NCBI RefSeq assembly: GCF_902859915.1
Contig: NZ_CADIKK010000002.1
Coordinates: 310,001-374,000 of the forward strand
Direction: 5' to 3'
Length of the DNA: 64,000 bases
Source: Paraburkholderia ultramafica
GTDB taxonomy: Bacteria > Pseudomonadota > Gammaproteobacteria > Burkholderiales > Burkholderiaceae
Positions 52,118 through 60,448 of this stretch are shown piece by piece. The notes under the pieces were generated by a model. The model saw only the letters and a program-made list of their open reading frames with translations, made no database searches and was not told the DNA's origin. Numbering within the stretch: position 1 is the first letter of the stretch; the number at the start of each line of letters is the position of its first letter. A program made the position numbers and the translations under genes.

Positions 52118-55100
52118 CCCCGCTGCCATCCAAAGCGGCCGAGACGACGCCGCAACCGAAGCCGGCCTGGCGGCCTCGGCCGCCGGTTGCGACCCGCCCA
52201 CCGGAGCGCACCGGCACCGGGGCTCCGAGGCCAGCGGTAAGTAATTCGGCGGCCCTGGCGCTGGCGCGCACACAGCCGCGGGGGGGATTGCCGGCTGGCG
52301 CGGTGCGTCGCCCCGCACCGCCCCCCGGCACCAGCAACGCCGCCGCGGTCGCTGCTGTCGCCGGCCAAAGCGCGGCCGACGCCGGAGTGACCGTGCAGGC
52401 GACCGGGAAGGCTGGGCCTACCGGGCGAACCCATGAGAATCTCGGGACTCCTGCACATGGTCATGCCATCGCGGCTCATGCGGCACATACCGCCAGGCAT
52501 GCTGCCGGTGGGCATGCTGCTGATGGCGATGTTGGGGCGCGCGGAGCTTCCGCCGTTCCTCACGCTGCGCACGGCCATGTGGCTCGGCATGCGGTTGGGC
52601 CCGGGCAAACGCCTGCGCCTGCCCTTGGACCGGTCGCGCAAGCGGGCGGCGACAAAGGCGAGCATGGGGCTGCCCCGGCCGGCGCCGCACATGATCCAGC
52701 TTTCCAGCAACTCGTCGGCCGCGTGCATGGCGCCGCCGCCGGACAGCGCAAGCATGCCCCTTCTTCGGCCAAGGCCGCCCAGGCCCAGGCGGCCGCGGTC
52801 AGCCCGCCTGGTGAGACGCAGGGTCTCGCCGCGGACAAGCACGTGCAGGAGATGGACGCGCAGAAGCCGCGCGCCTTCAACCGCGCGGCGTTCAAGGCCG
52901 CGCTGCTCGCGAGGATCGCCGCGACCGCGCCAAAAACCCTGGGTGATGCCGCCAGGTTCAAGGAGGAGGGCAAGCTCGGCGCCGCGAAGGCCGAATTGCA
53001 TGGCACGGTGGACGACGGCAAGAAAGAGGCAGCGGGACCGATCGCCGACGCCGCCGCCAAAGCGCCGGACCAGAGCGGCATTCCAGCCAAGCCTGTCTCC
53101 CCGCTGGCAGGCCCGGAACCATCGCCGCCGCCACCGGATGTGGGCGCCGGGCAGGCGGCGCCGAAGCCCCGCCCGGAATCCGAGGTGTCCCTGAAGTCGG
53201 GCCCGGCGGCGCTGGATCAGCAGATGAGCGCGGCCGGCGTCAATGACGAGCAGTTGAAAAAATCGAATGAACCGGCCTTCCAGTCGGCGCTGGGCGCCAA
53301 ACAGGAGGTGGCGGTGCAGTCCGCCGTGGCCCCGGACAAGCTGCGCGTAGATGAGAAGACGACGCTCGCTGCGGCGCGCGGCGGCATGGGCGCGGTCGCC
53401 CACGCCAATCTTGGCGCCATGCACGGCGCCCGCGGCAAGGGCCTTTCCGCATCGCAGGCGCTACAGATCGCGACCAAGGCTGCGGACGAGGCGAAACGGG
53501 CCGAGGTTTCGGCGCATATTCTCGGCATCTACGACAAGGCGAAGGTCGCGGTCGAGGCGCGGCTAAAGCGGCTCGACGAGGAAGTCGACAAGACTTTCGA
53601 TGCGGGCGCGACAGCGGCGCAGAAGGCGTTCGAAGATTACGTCGACAAGCGGATGACCGATTACAAGGTCAACCGCTACCTGCTCACTACCGGCGGCTCT
53701 CTTCTGTGGGCGAAAGATCAGATCCTGAACCTGCCCGACGAAGTGAATGCGTTCTACGAAGGAGGGCGCAAGCTTTACATCGACCAGATGGACGGTGTGC
53801 TCGATGGCGTGGCCGCGACCGTCGAGACCGGGCTCGCGGAAACCAAGGCCATAATCAGCGGCGCGCGGACGGAGATCGCGTCCTATGTTGCGGGACTCGA
53901 TCCGGCGTTGCAGGAGGTCGGGCATAAGGCCGCCACCGACATCGGGAAGAAACTTGACGAACTGGACCAGAGCGTCACCGACAAGCAGAACGATTTGATC
54001 GAAAACATTACGCGGAAATATAACGACGCGTTGCAGAAAGTGGACGATCGCATTGGCGAGATGAAGGCCGCCAACAAGGGCCTTCTTGATCAGGCGAAGG
54101 AAGCCGTGGCGGGCGTCATCCAGACGATCCTCAATCTCAAGAACATGCTGCTCGGCGTGCTCGCGCGTGCCGCAAACGCGATCGACCTCGTGATCAAGGA
54201 TCCGATCAAGTTCCTGGGCAATCTCGTGTCGGCGGTGGGGCTGGGCGTCAAGAACTTCGCCTCCCGCATCGGCGAGCATCTGAAGCAGGGCTTCATGGAG
54301 TGGCTGTTCGGCGCGGTGGCGCAGGCTGGCATCCAGTTGCCGAAGACTTTCGACATGAAGGGCATCGTGACCCTGGTATTGCAGGTGCTGGGGCTCACCT
54401 ACGCCAGCTTCCGTGCCCGCGCGGTTGAGCTCCTGGGCGAGAAGGTGGTGAGCGCGCTGGAGACCGCGGCGGAAATCTTCAAAAAGCTGATCGCCGAGGG
54501 GCCGGCTGGGGTGTGGGAGTGGATCAAGGAGAAGCTGGGCGACCTGAAGGCGCTGGTGATCGATAAGATCAAGGAGTTCATCATCCAGCGGGTGATTGTC
54601 GCCGGCGTCACCTGGCTGATCGGCCTCTTGAACCCCGCCTCGGCTTTCGTCAAGGCGTGCAAGGCAATCTACGACATCATCATGTTCTTCGTCGAACGCG
54701 GCAGCCAGATCCTCGCGCTGGTGAACGCAGTGATTGATAGCGTCACCGCAATCGCCATGGGCCAACTCGGAGGTGCCGCCACGATGGTGGAGACCGCGCT
54801 CGCCAGAGCGATTCCCGTGGTGATCGGGTTCCTTGCGAGCCTGCTTGGGGTGGGCGGGATCAGCGAGAAGATCAAATCGACGATTGAAACCATCCGCCGG
54901 CCCTTCGCTACGGCGCGGGACTGGGTGATCAATTTGGCGGTGAAAGCGGTGAAAGCCGCGGGCAAGTTCGTTGCGGGGTTGTTCGGTGGGAAGGAGAAAG
55001 TCAAAGGAAAAGAGCTGTACGAAGACGATCCGGAGAAATCGGCGAAGGTCAGGGCCGGGCTTGCAGCGCTGGACACCGCCGAGAAAGCGCACGAGAAGAA

Positions 55101-55857
55101 CGGCAAAATTTCTCGCAAGGATGCAGAGTCGGTTGCCAAAGAAGCCAAAGGCAAGCATCCCATCTTCAAGTCGATCATCGTTGTCGACGGTGGAAAACGG
55201 TGGGACTACAAGTATTCAGCAAGCCCTGAGGAGATCCATGCAGGAGGGGAAATGGACGAAGGCGAGGTGCTCAGTCCCGCCAACATTTGGGAAGAAGTGA
55301 TTGCCAATGTACAGTCCAAATCGGACGCCAAAACACACTTGGACGAAACAAGTGTAAGACACGGTATGCAGCAGCTCGAGAAAATCTTCTCGACAGAAAA
55401 CGTGCCGTCGTCTCAAGCGAATGAGGCTCTAAGGATCATCGGCCAGCTTGCGGACCAAGCTTTGACTGAAACAACCGGTGATAAGATCAGCGCGCGCATG
55501 CGCAGCGTTTCTGGTGTCGCTAACGCGGCTCTGAGGGCTGGCGGGTCGGGGACGATCATCAATGCACATCATATTCAACAGGTATCGAAGAACGTGGGCA
55601 CATTCCCCGAAACGAAGAAGGAGCGAACCTATATTCCTGTGAAATACAAGAAGGCAATCGAAAAGTGGGTAAACGATCTTAGAAACAAGGGTCTCAGTGC
55701 AGAGGACATAAACGCAAAAAAAGCAGAACTCGTCAAAGTATTGCGCGACCAGCTCTTTGATGACAAACATGCCAATCTCGACCAGCCACTGCAGGAAGTT
55801 GAGATGGTTATTACAACGGCCACTGCGCACAGTGCCGCGCATAAGAAGATCGAATAG
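52114..55857 (+). CDS. Large modular cargo/toxin protein with HNH-like C-terminus
   Basis: 1247 aa. Residues 1-110 are Pro/Ala-rich and disordered; about 112-165 are extremely Ala/His-rich (AHAAHTARHAAGGHAAD). A long helical middle (about 400-970) includes VIKDPIKFLGNLVSAVGLG, MEWLFGAVAQAG, GPAGVWEWIKEKLGDLKALVIDKIKEFI and IPVVIGFLASLLGVGGI, a domain I associate with eCIS and polymorphic-toxin carriers. The last roughly 250 residues differ in style and contain INAHHIQ (H1152, H1153) and TATAHSAAHKKIE, as in HNH/AHH nuclease toxins. DNA from about 55050 on is clearly richer in A and T than the rest of the gene, suggesting an exchanged toxin tip. No immunity gene follows. Nuclease activity is inferred. 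Confidence 0.8.
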   Translation: MTPLPSKAAETTPQPKPAWRPRPPVATRPPERTGTGAPRPAVSNSAALALARTQPRGGLPAGAVRRPAPPPGTSNAAAVAAVAGQSAADAGVTVQATGKAGPTGRTHENLGTPAHGHAIAAHAAHTARHAAGGHAADGDVGARGASAVPHAAHGHVARHAVGPGQTPAPALGPVAQAGGDKGEHGAAPAGAAHDPAFQQLVGRVHGAAAGQRKHAPSSAKAAQAQAAAVSPPGETQGLAADKHVQEMDAQKPRAFNRAAFKAALLARIAATAPKTLGDAARFKEEGKLGAAKAELHGTVDDGKKEAAGPIADAAAKAPDQSGIPAKPVSPLAGPEPSPPPPDVGAGQAAPKPRPESEVSLKSGPAALDQQMSAAGVNDEQLKKSNEPAFQSALGAKQEVAVQSAVAPDKLRVDEKTTLAAARGGMGAVAHANLGAMHGARGKGLSASQALQIATKAADEAKRAEVSAHILGIYDKAKVAVEARLKRLDEEVDKTFDAGATAAQKAFEDYVDKRMTDYKVNRYLLTTGGSLLWAKDQILNLPDEVNAFYEGGRKLYIDQMDGVLDGVAATVETGLAETKAIISGARTEIASYVAGLDPALQEVGHKAATDIGKKLDELDQSVTDKQNDLIENITRKYNDALQKVDDRIGEMKAANKGLLDQAKEAVAGVIQTILNLKNMLLGVLARAANAIDLVIKDPIKFLGNLVSAVGLGVKNFASRIGEHLKQGFMEWLFGAVAQAGIQLPKTFDMKGIVTLVLQVLGLTYASFRARAVELLGEKVVSALETAAEIFKKLIAEGPAGVWEWIKEKLGDLKALVIDKIKEFIIQRVIVAGVTWLIGLLNPASAFVKACKAIYDIIMFFVERGSQILALVNAVIDSVTAIAMGQLGGAATMVETALARAIPVVIGFLASLLGVGGISEKIKSTIETIRRPFATARDWVINLAVKAVKAAGKFVAGLFGGKEKVKGKELYEDDPEKSAKVRAGLAALDTAEKAHEKNGKISRKDAESVAKEAKGKHPIFKSIIVVDGGKRWDYKYSASPEEIHAGGEMDEGEVLSPANIWEEVIANVQSKSDAKTHLDETSVRHGMQQLEKIFSTENVPSSQANEALRIIGQLADQALTETTGDKISARMRSVSGVANAALRAGGSGTIINAHHIQQVSKNVGTFPETKKERTYIPVKYKKAIEKWVNDLRNKGLSAEDINAKKAELVKVLRDQLFDDKHANLDQPLQEVEMVITTATAHSAAHKKIE

Positions 55858-56065
55858 AGAACGAGAAAAGAGGTGGAGGGAGAGAGCGAGTGTGGCTGAG
55901 CACTCTCTTGGACGGCATGCGGCGGCGACTTTTTAGAAGCACCGCATCGCGTCAATCAGATCTGCGTTGTAACTTGTGGCGGCCCATCTCACTCACGCTG
56001 CCTGTCGTAGCGTGTCACACTCGTGATGCCGAAAAACGTTCATAGCCGCTTTTCGCTTGTTCGCT

Positions 56066-56848
56066 CTATTCGGAACATTGGGCCGGGCATAATGGGTCCT
56101 CGTGCGTTGGTTGCGAAAGATTCGAGAAAAAAAGGATTTCCTCGCGCCCGTCAGCGAGAACGGGGAACTCGACCATGTTCAACCGCAAACGGGAGAGCAA
56201 CTCCCTGAAAAATGGCTTTTCACCGAGCCCGCGGGCCGTCTCGGCGCTAGTCGCCGCGATTATCCGCACATTGGCGCGTTGGATGCGGGTGCCGCCGAGC
56301 GGGCGGTACTCTTTTTCCTGCAGCAAACGCAGGAGTTTGACCTGCATGCCGAGGGGCAATTGAGCGACCTCGTCGAGGAACATGACGCCGCCTTCCGCCT
56401 CGGCGATTAGCCCGGCGCCTTGCACCCGCGCGCTCGTAAATGCGCCACCGCCATGACCAAACAGTGCCGTTTCGATCAGGTCTTTCGGTGTTTTTGCGCA
56501 ATTGAGTTGAACAAAGGCGCAGTCGGCGCGTTGGCTGCGTTGATGAAGGTAATGGGCGCAAAGCTCCTTGCCGACGCTAGACGGACCGGTAATCAGAACC
56601 TCCACATCAAGCGCTGCTACGCGATCGAGGATGTCGAGCACGTCGTTGTTTTTTACGCTTACCACGTTTGACGGAGAGAATTTGGGAAGCGCAATGGATC
56701 TGGCAAGAAGCATCTGGGTCATTGTGCACTCCTGCGGAACCCAAGGCAACGAACGAGAAGGTGTGTCTGAACTGACAATGGCTGTTTGCCCTGTGCTCTC
56801 CTCGGCGCCAAAGGGAGGGCAGGAAAGATCTGGTTCAGAAGGGGTATC
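56066..56848 (-). pseudogene. Sigma-54 activator-like gene, 3' part, cut off by ISL3 insertion and lacking its C-terminus
   Basis: The AAA+ domain is mostly present: LITGPSSVGKELCAHYLHQRS (Walker A), GAFTSA in place of the sigma-54 contact loop GAFTGA, GGVMFLDEVAQLPL (Walker B) and RLLQEKEYRPLGGTRIQRANVRIIAATS. After VEFPVLADGREEIL it leaves the family pattern, so the end of the AAA domain and the DNA-binding domain are missing. ATG 56722 has AGGAG and could restart translation. The frame continues without stop to the ISL3 end and, with the element removed, joins the part at 58264-58605. Confidence 0.8.
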
Positions 56849-56856
56849 AACAAATA
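56849..56856. repeat. Target-site duplication of the ISL3 element, left copy
   Basis: AACAAATA directly abuts the element's left end at 56857. The identical octamer is at 58264-58271. Eight-bp duplications are normal for ISL3-family elements. Confidence 0.9.
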
Positions 56857-58263
56857 GGCTCTTTTAAAAGTGGAGTGGGTAATGCGGCTCACGAGGCATG
56901 CGGATTGAAGGCCGAGAAGTCGAGCTTGCCGGCGATTAGGAACGACACAGTTCGCATGGTTTTGAAGCTGGCATATCCCCGCGCCTTGCGCTTGGCCGCT
57001 TGAAACAGGCCGTTAATGGCTTCAATGAAACCATTGGTCTGGCGCGTCTGGGCCCAGGCGACGATGCCGGCGAAATGCCGAAGGATCATGCGTGCGACGT
57101 CCTTCATGGGTTCGACCTTGGAACGCATGACGCCGGTGCACCAGCGACGCAACATCTTGGAGACGACGTGGATTTGCTTGCGATCGAGAATCTCGCGCAG
57201 CTGCTCGCGGTACATCCAGGCACGGGCCGTGCGGTTGGTGGTGTACTGGCTGATCAGCGCCTCGAGATCGGTCAGTTGCGCGAGGTTCAGCTTGTCAGCA
57301 TCCTTGAGCAACGACCAGCGCATGCCCTTCAGTGCGGGGTCCGTCTTCTGCTGCGCGCGGCGCACGCCATCGAGCGCTTTGGACGCGTGCGCCACGATAT
57401 GAAACTTGTCGAACGTCACGCGTGCCTCGGGCAGATGCTCGTCCACGCCCTTGATGAAGGCGGGCGACATGTCGATGCTGACCGATTGGATCTGCGCAGG
57501 CGTTGCGTTGTGTTCCTCCAGATGCCTGGCAAAGCGTTCGACGACGCCGGCATCCTTGCCCGGCGTGACGAAGACCACTCGCCGCTGATCCATGTCGGCG
57601 ACCAGCGAGACATAGTCGTGGCCCCGTCGGCACGAGGTTTCGTCAATGGCCACTGCGCTCACGTCGGACAGGTCAGTCGCGGCCACGGCCAGGTCGACAT
57701 AGCGGTCGCAAATGGCCTTCACGCGATGCCACGACAGGTTCACCAGACGCGCCACCGCCGCAAATGTCATCTCCCGGCACAGTGTCAGCACGAGCGCTTC
57801 AAACAGCAGCGTAAAGCCATCCAGATTGCCCATCCATTCAGGCTCCATGAGCCGCACCGAGCCGTCCGGCAGGCGCACACGCGGCACGCGCACCTCCAGA
57901 TAACAGTCGAACTGGAAGAAATTCAGGTGGCGCAACCGTTTGATAACCGTGTCGTGCACCGGGTGCTCGCCAGGCACGCCGGGGTAGGCAAACCGGCTGC
58001 CCGCGACAAAGTCCACGGCAATAGTCAGTTCCGTGCCGAAATCGATACCTTGCACATACCACGGCGCCTTGATTCCCAAGGCGGCTTCAAACAGCTGAGT
58101 TTGGTTCGTCATAGTTCGCTTAGTCTTGCAGTGCTGATTGCCGCATTCTGCCGCAACCAGCACTGCACCAGCTTATCTACACGACGCGCGTCAAGCGTTC
58201 GCTTCGCCGGGCTTGCGCCCGCGCTTGACCCGGCAGTCCACCCACTCGAGATTCGAAAGAAGC
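56857..58263 (-). mobile_element. Complete ISL3-family insertion sequence (1407 bp)
   Basis: The element is bounded by imperfect 24-bp terminal inverted repeats at 56857-56880 and 58240-58263 (17 of 24 positions pair; both inner ends read GAGTGGGT) and by perfect 8-bp direct repeats AACAAATA outside. It contains one intact transposase. Exact ends plus intact duplication indicate an insertion not followed by rearrangement, probably recent. Confidence 0.92.
56889..58112 (-). CDS. ISL3-family transposase
   Basis: 407 aa from ATG 58112 (MTNQTQLFEAALGIKAPWYV). The helix-turn-helix (FAAVARLVNLSWHRVKAICDRYV) precedes the DDE domain: AIDETSCRRGHDYVSLV, VSIDMSPAFIKGV, FDKFHIVAHASKALDGVRRAQQK and QTNGFIEAINGLFQAAKRKARGYAS. 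All catalytic residues appear intact. An in-frame upstream start at 58163 would add 17 residues (MLVAAECGNQHCKTKRT). It is transcribed in the same direction as the gene it interrupts. Confidence 0.95.
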   Translation of the reverse strand: MTNQTQLFEAALGIKAPWYVQGIDFGTELTIAVDFVAGSRFAYPGVPGEHPVHDTVIKRLRHLNFFQFDCYLEVRVPRVRLPDGSVRLMEPEWMGNLDGFTLLFEALVLTLCREMTFAAVARLVNLSWHRVKAICDRYVDLAVAATDLSDVSAVAIDETSCRRGHDYVSLVADMDQRRVVFVTPGKDAGVVERFARHLEEHNATPAQIQSVSIDMSPAFIKGVDEHLPEARVTFDKFHIVAHASKALDGVRRAQQKTDPALKGMRWSLLKDADKLNLAQLTDLEALISQYTTNRTARAWMYREQLREILDRKQIHVVSKMLRRWCTGVMRSKVEPMKDVARMILRHFAGIVAWAQTRQTNGFIEAINGLFQAAKRKARGYASFKTMRTVSFLIAGKLDFSAFNPHAS

Positions 58264-58271
58264 AACAAATA
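58264..58271. repeat. Target-site duplication of the ISL3 element, right copy
   Basis: AACAAATA, identical to 56849-56856, directly next to the element's right end at 58263. Confidence 0.9.
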
Positions 58272-58605
58272 TTTCCGTTTCCGGCTCGGCGTTGCGCGGT
58301 TCTATAAGATTTCCGTTGAGTTTATCCAGAACTTCATTATCCGTGGCGCTCGCTGGGGATAGCGGAGAGGCTTTGGAAAGCGCTGTGTTTGAATGAAGGA
58401 GCTCACTCACAGTGCACTCCTGCGGCGGAACCTCTGGCTCGGGGGCGGGGGGAGGGCGGAAAAGAATCCATTCCGAAGGGAAAGCGCAGCCGCGACCATG
58501 GCACCACCTGTTCAATTTTTCCAGAAGCACTTCGCGCCGCGTACGCTTTTTCTTCTTGTTTTCCGCTTGGGCAAAACTGATCTGGGTCGGTGGCCTTGGT
58601 TTCAT
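58264..58605 (-). pseudogene. 5' part of the ORF interrupted by the ISL3 element
   Basis: The frame starts MKPRPPTQISFAQAENKKKKRTR and reaches the element in frame (ending GNLIEPRNAEPETEIFV). Removing the ISL3 and one duplication copy joins it directly, without stop or frameshift, to the frame at 56848, giving 374 codons in all. Inside this piece PPQECTVSELLHSNTALSK...DNEVLDKLN is similar to VPQECTMTQMLLARSIALPK...NNDVLDILD at the start of the other piece, so the gene contains or arose by an internal duplication. A GTG after AGGAGTGCACT could be an internal start. Confidence 0.75.
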
Positions 58606-58690
58606 GTGGTCTTCTGTATCGCGGGGTAGTATTCCGGGAACGCTTTACCCTGTTCGAACGGTTGGCTCAGTTGAACAAATCTGCGTTTCC

Positions 58691-59713
58691 TTAAGACGGT
58701 GGCGTTTTGTGTTCGGACGAATTCTGACATCCGGTCAGGCCATGCTTGCGCATGAGCTCGAAGAACGCTCGTCTTGCCTTGCCGCTTGCGCGAGCGGCGG
58801 CGGCGATGTTTCCGTCGCAACGGCGGAGGGCGCTCTCCAGATAAACCCGCTCGAACAGGCAAATCACTTCGCGTTTCACGGTCTTGAGATCACCGGACTC
58901 AACCAGCAGGGTCAACGGAAGCAACTCGTCCGGCTCATCCGCGCGCTCCAGCGGCAGGTCGAAAATCTCGACTGTCCGGGCCAGTTGCATGCATGTCAGA
59001 TATTTGACGCAGTTTTCAAGTTCGCGAACATTGCCGGGCCAAGAATAGCTACGCAGCTTTTCCAGCGCACAGTTGCTGAACGTCACCGGAGCGAGGCCAT
59101 AAGCCTTCGCGTAGCGAATTGCAAAAGCGGCCAGAAGCAGCGGGATATCTTCGGGACGCTCGACCAGCGCCGGGACATCAATCGGTACCACTCGTAGGCG
59201 ATAATAAAGGTCCTGACGGAAGCGCTTCTCCCGCACCGCGCCGACGAGGTCGGCGTTGGTGGCCGCGACAATCCTCAAGTCAGCGTGCCGCAGCCGGGTC
59301 TCACCAAGCCGACGGTACTCCTTCTCCTGAATAAAACGCAGCAATTTCGCCTGGGCATCTAAAGGCAAAGAATCTACCTCGTCCAGGAACAAGGTGCCGC
59401 CCTCGGCCTCAGCAATCAAGCCGGCGCTTTGTAGTCGCGCTCCCGTAAATGCGCCACCAATATGACCGAACAACTCGTTCTCGATCAATTCCCGAGGGAG
59501 CCCGCCACAATTGACGGCAACGAAGGCGTTTCCGGCCCGCGGACTGCGTTGATGAACATAGTTGGCGTAAAGCTCCTTTCCTACGCCGGTCGGCCCGGTG
59601 ATCAGGATCTCGGCATCAATCGGCGCGACAAGATCAAGTGTCTCCATCACCTGCCGATGCGCGGCGCTCGCACCAATCAGGCGAGGTTCTTCGCGAAAGT
59701 CCGGTTGATCCAT
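58691..59713 (-). CDS. Sigma-54 dependent transcriptional activator without sensory domain, probable eCIS regulator
   Basis: 340 aa. The AAA+ domain begins almost at once: Walker A GPTGVGKE (40-47), intact sigma-54 contact loop GAFTGA (87-92), Walker B TLFLDE (107-112), then LYYRLRVVPIDVPALVERPEDIPLLL and YSWPGNVRELEN. A Fis-type helix-turn-helix ends it (YLESALRRCDGNIAAAARASGKARRAFFELM). There is no receiver, GAF or PAS domain, so its activity may be set by amount or by a partner, as with PspF/HrpR-type activators. It lies downstream of the cluster on the opposite strand, and a sigma-54 promoter starts the cluster. It is therefore the prime candidate activator. Confidence 0.9.
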   Translation of the reverse strand: MDQPDFREEPRLIGASAAHRQVMETLDLVAPIDAEILITGPTGVGKELYANYVHQRSPRAGNAFVAVNCGGLPRELIENELFGHIGGAFTGARLQSAGLIAEAEGGTLFLDEVDSLPLDAQAKLLRFIQEKEYRRLGETRLRHADLRIVAATNADLVGAVREKRFRQDLYYRLRVVPIDVPALVERPEDIPLLLAAFAIRYAKAYGLAPVTFSNCALEKLRSYSWPGNVRELENCVKYLTCMQLARTVEIFDLPLERADEPDELLPLTLLVESGDLKTVKREVICLFERVYLESALRRCDGNIAAAARASGKARRAFFELMRKHGLTGCQNSSEHKTPPS

Positions 59714-60448
59714 TGCAATATCCAGGCGAGGCGATTCTACTCAGGCGGCTTCCACACAGCTACGTCGCGAGGCACCTGTCTTCGACTTGCCCGTATAAGT
59801 CGATCGAAACTTCAGTTCATCTTTGGCCCCATCCAGCGACAGTCTCGTGCGCTAAGATTGAACAACTGAGCGCTTCCTCGCCGCGGCCATTTCGGGACAG
59901 TACTTCGGCAAATCTCGACTGGGACTCCACAGACACCATAGCTTATTTGACAGTTACCGCTGAGGGCATGTTGTCCTACCCTCACTCGTTCATTAAAGAC
60001 GAGATTAAGCTGAATGCAAGCATTCCGGAGGAGTCACGAAAAATTCACGGCCGTCATCTTTGGAAACGCGCACCAAAACCGACGCTCCCAAAAAAAGTGG
60101 AGTTTCCGCTGTGGCCCTCGCCACATGGAGCTATAGAAAGCGAGCCAAGTCCTTCTGTACCTCCTTAATGCGTGTGCCATATAGGCCCCAAGTATGACCG
60201 CCAGGTCGCCATCGATCACCGCGCGCCGCACCCGGAAAAGCGATTTCCATCAAATGGCGTCCAGCGCGTTTTCTGGTGCTTGTACATGAGCGCATTGATC
60301 ACCTGCCACGCTGGATGTTTTTGCGAGATTCGATAATGATGCAATGAACACACCGCGCTCCGAAATATCGAACCTCATGCTTCGTATTGCACCGTAGACC
60401 GAAGACTTCTCAATTGTCCACGCGTCACGTCGTGTCCGGTCTCTTTCG
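59714..60448. other. 735-bp stretch with no gene recognised
   Basis: This lies between two minus-strand genes and should carry the activator's promoter near 59720-59800. A plus-strand frame near 59930-60165 (TDTIAYLTVTAEGMLSYPHSF) and a minus-strand frame at 60034-60231 look protein-like in parts, but neither has a convincing start or family. Composition is lower in GC than the eCIS. Confidence 0.4.

Noticed and set aside
53563..55158. 531-codon minus-strand frame opposite the cargo gene
   Set aside because: Antisense to a protein with clear eCIS-cargo features and operon coupling.
26601..55857. Prophage or R-type tailocin
   Set aside because: DUF4255 cap, two sheath and two tube genes, LysM hub and AAA+ ATPase are eCIS traits; no capsid, lysis or phage regulators are present.
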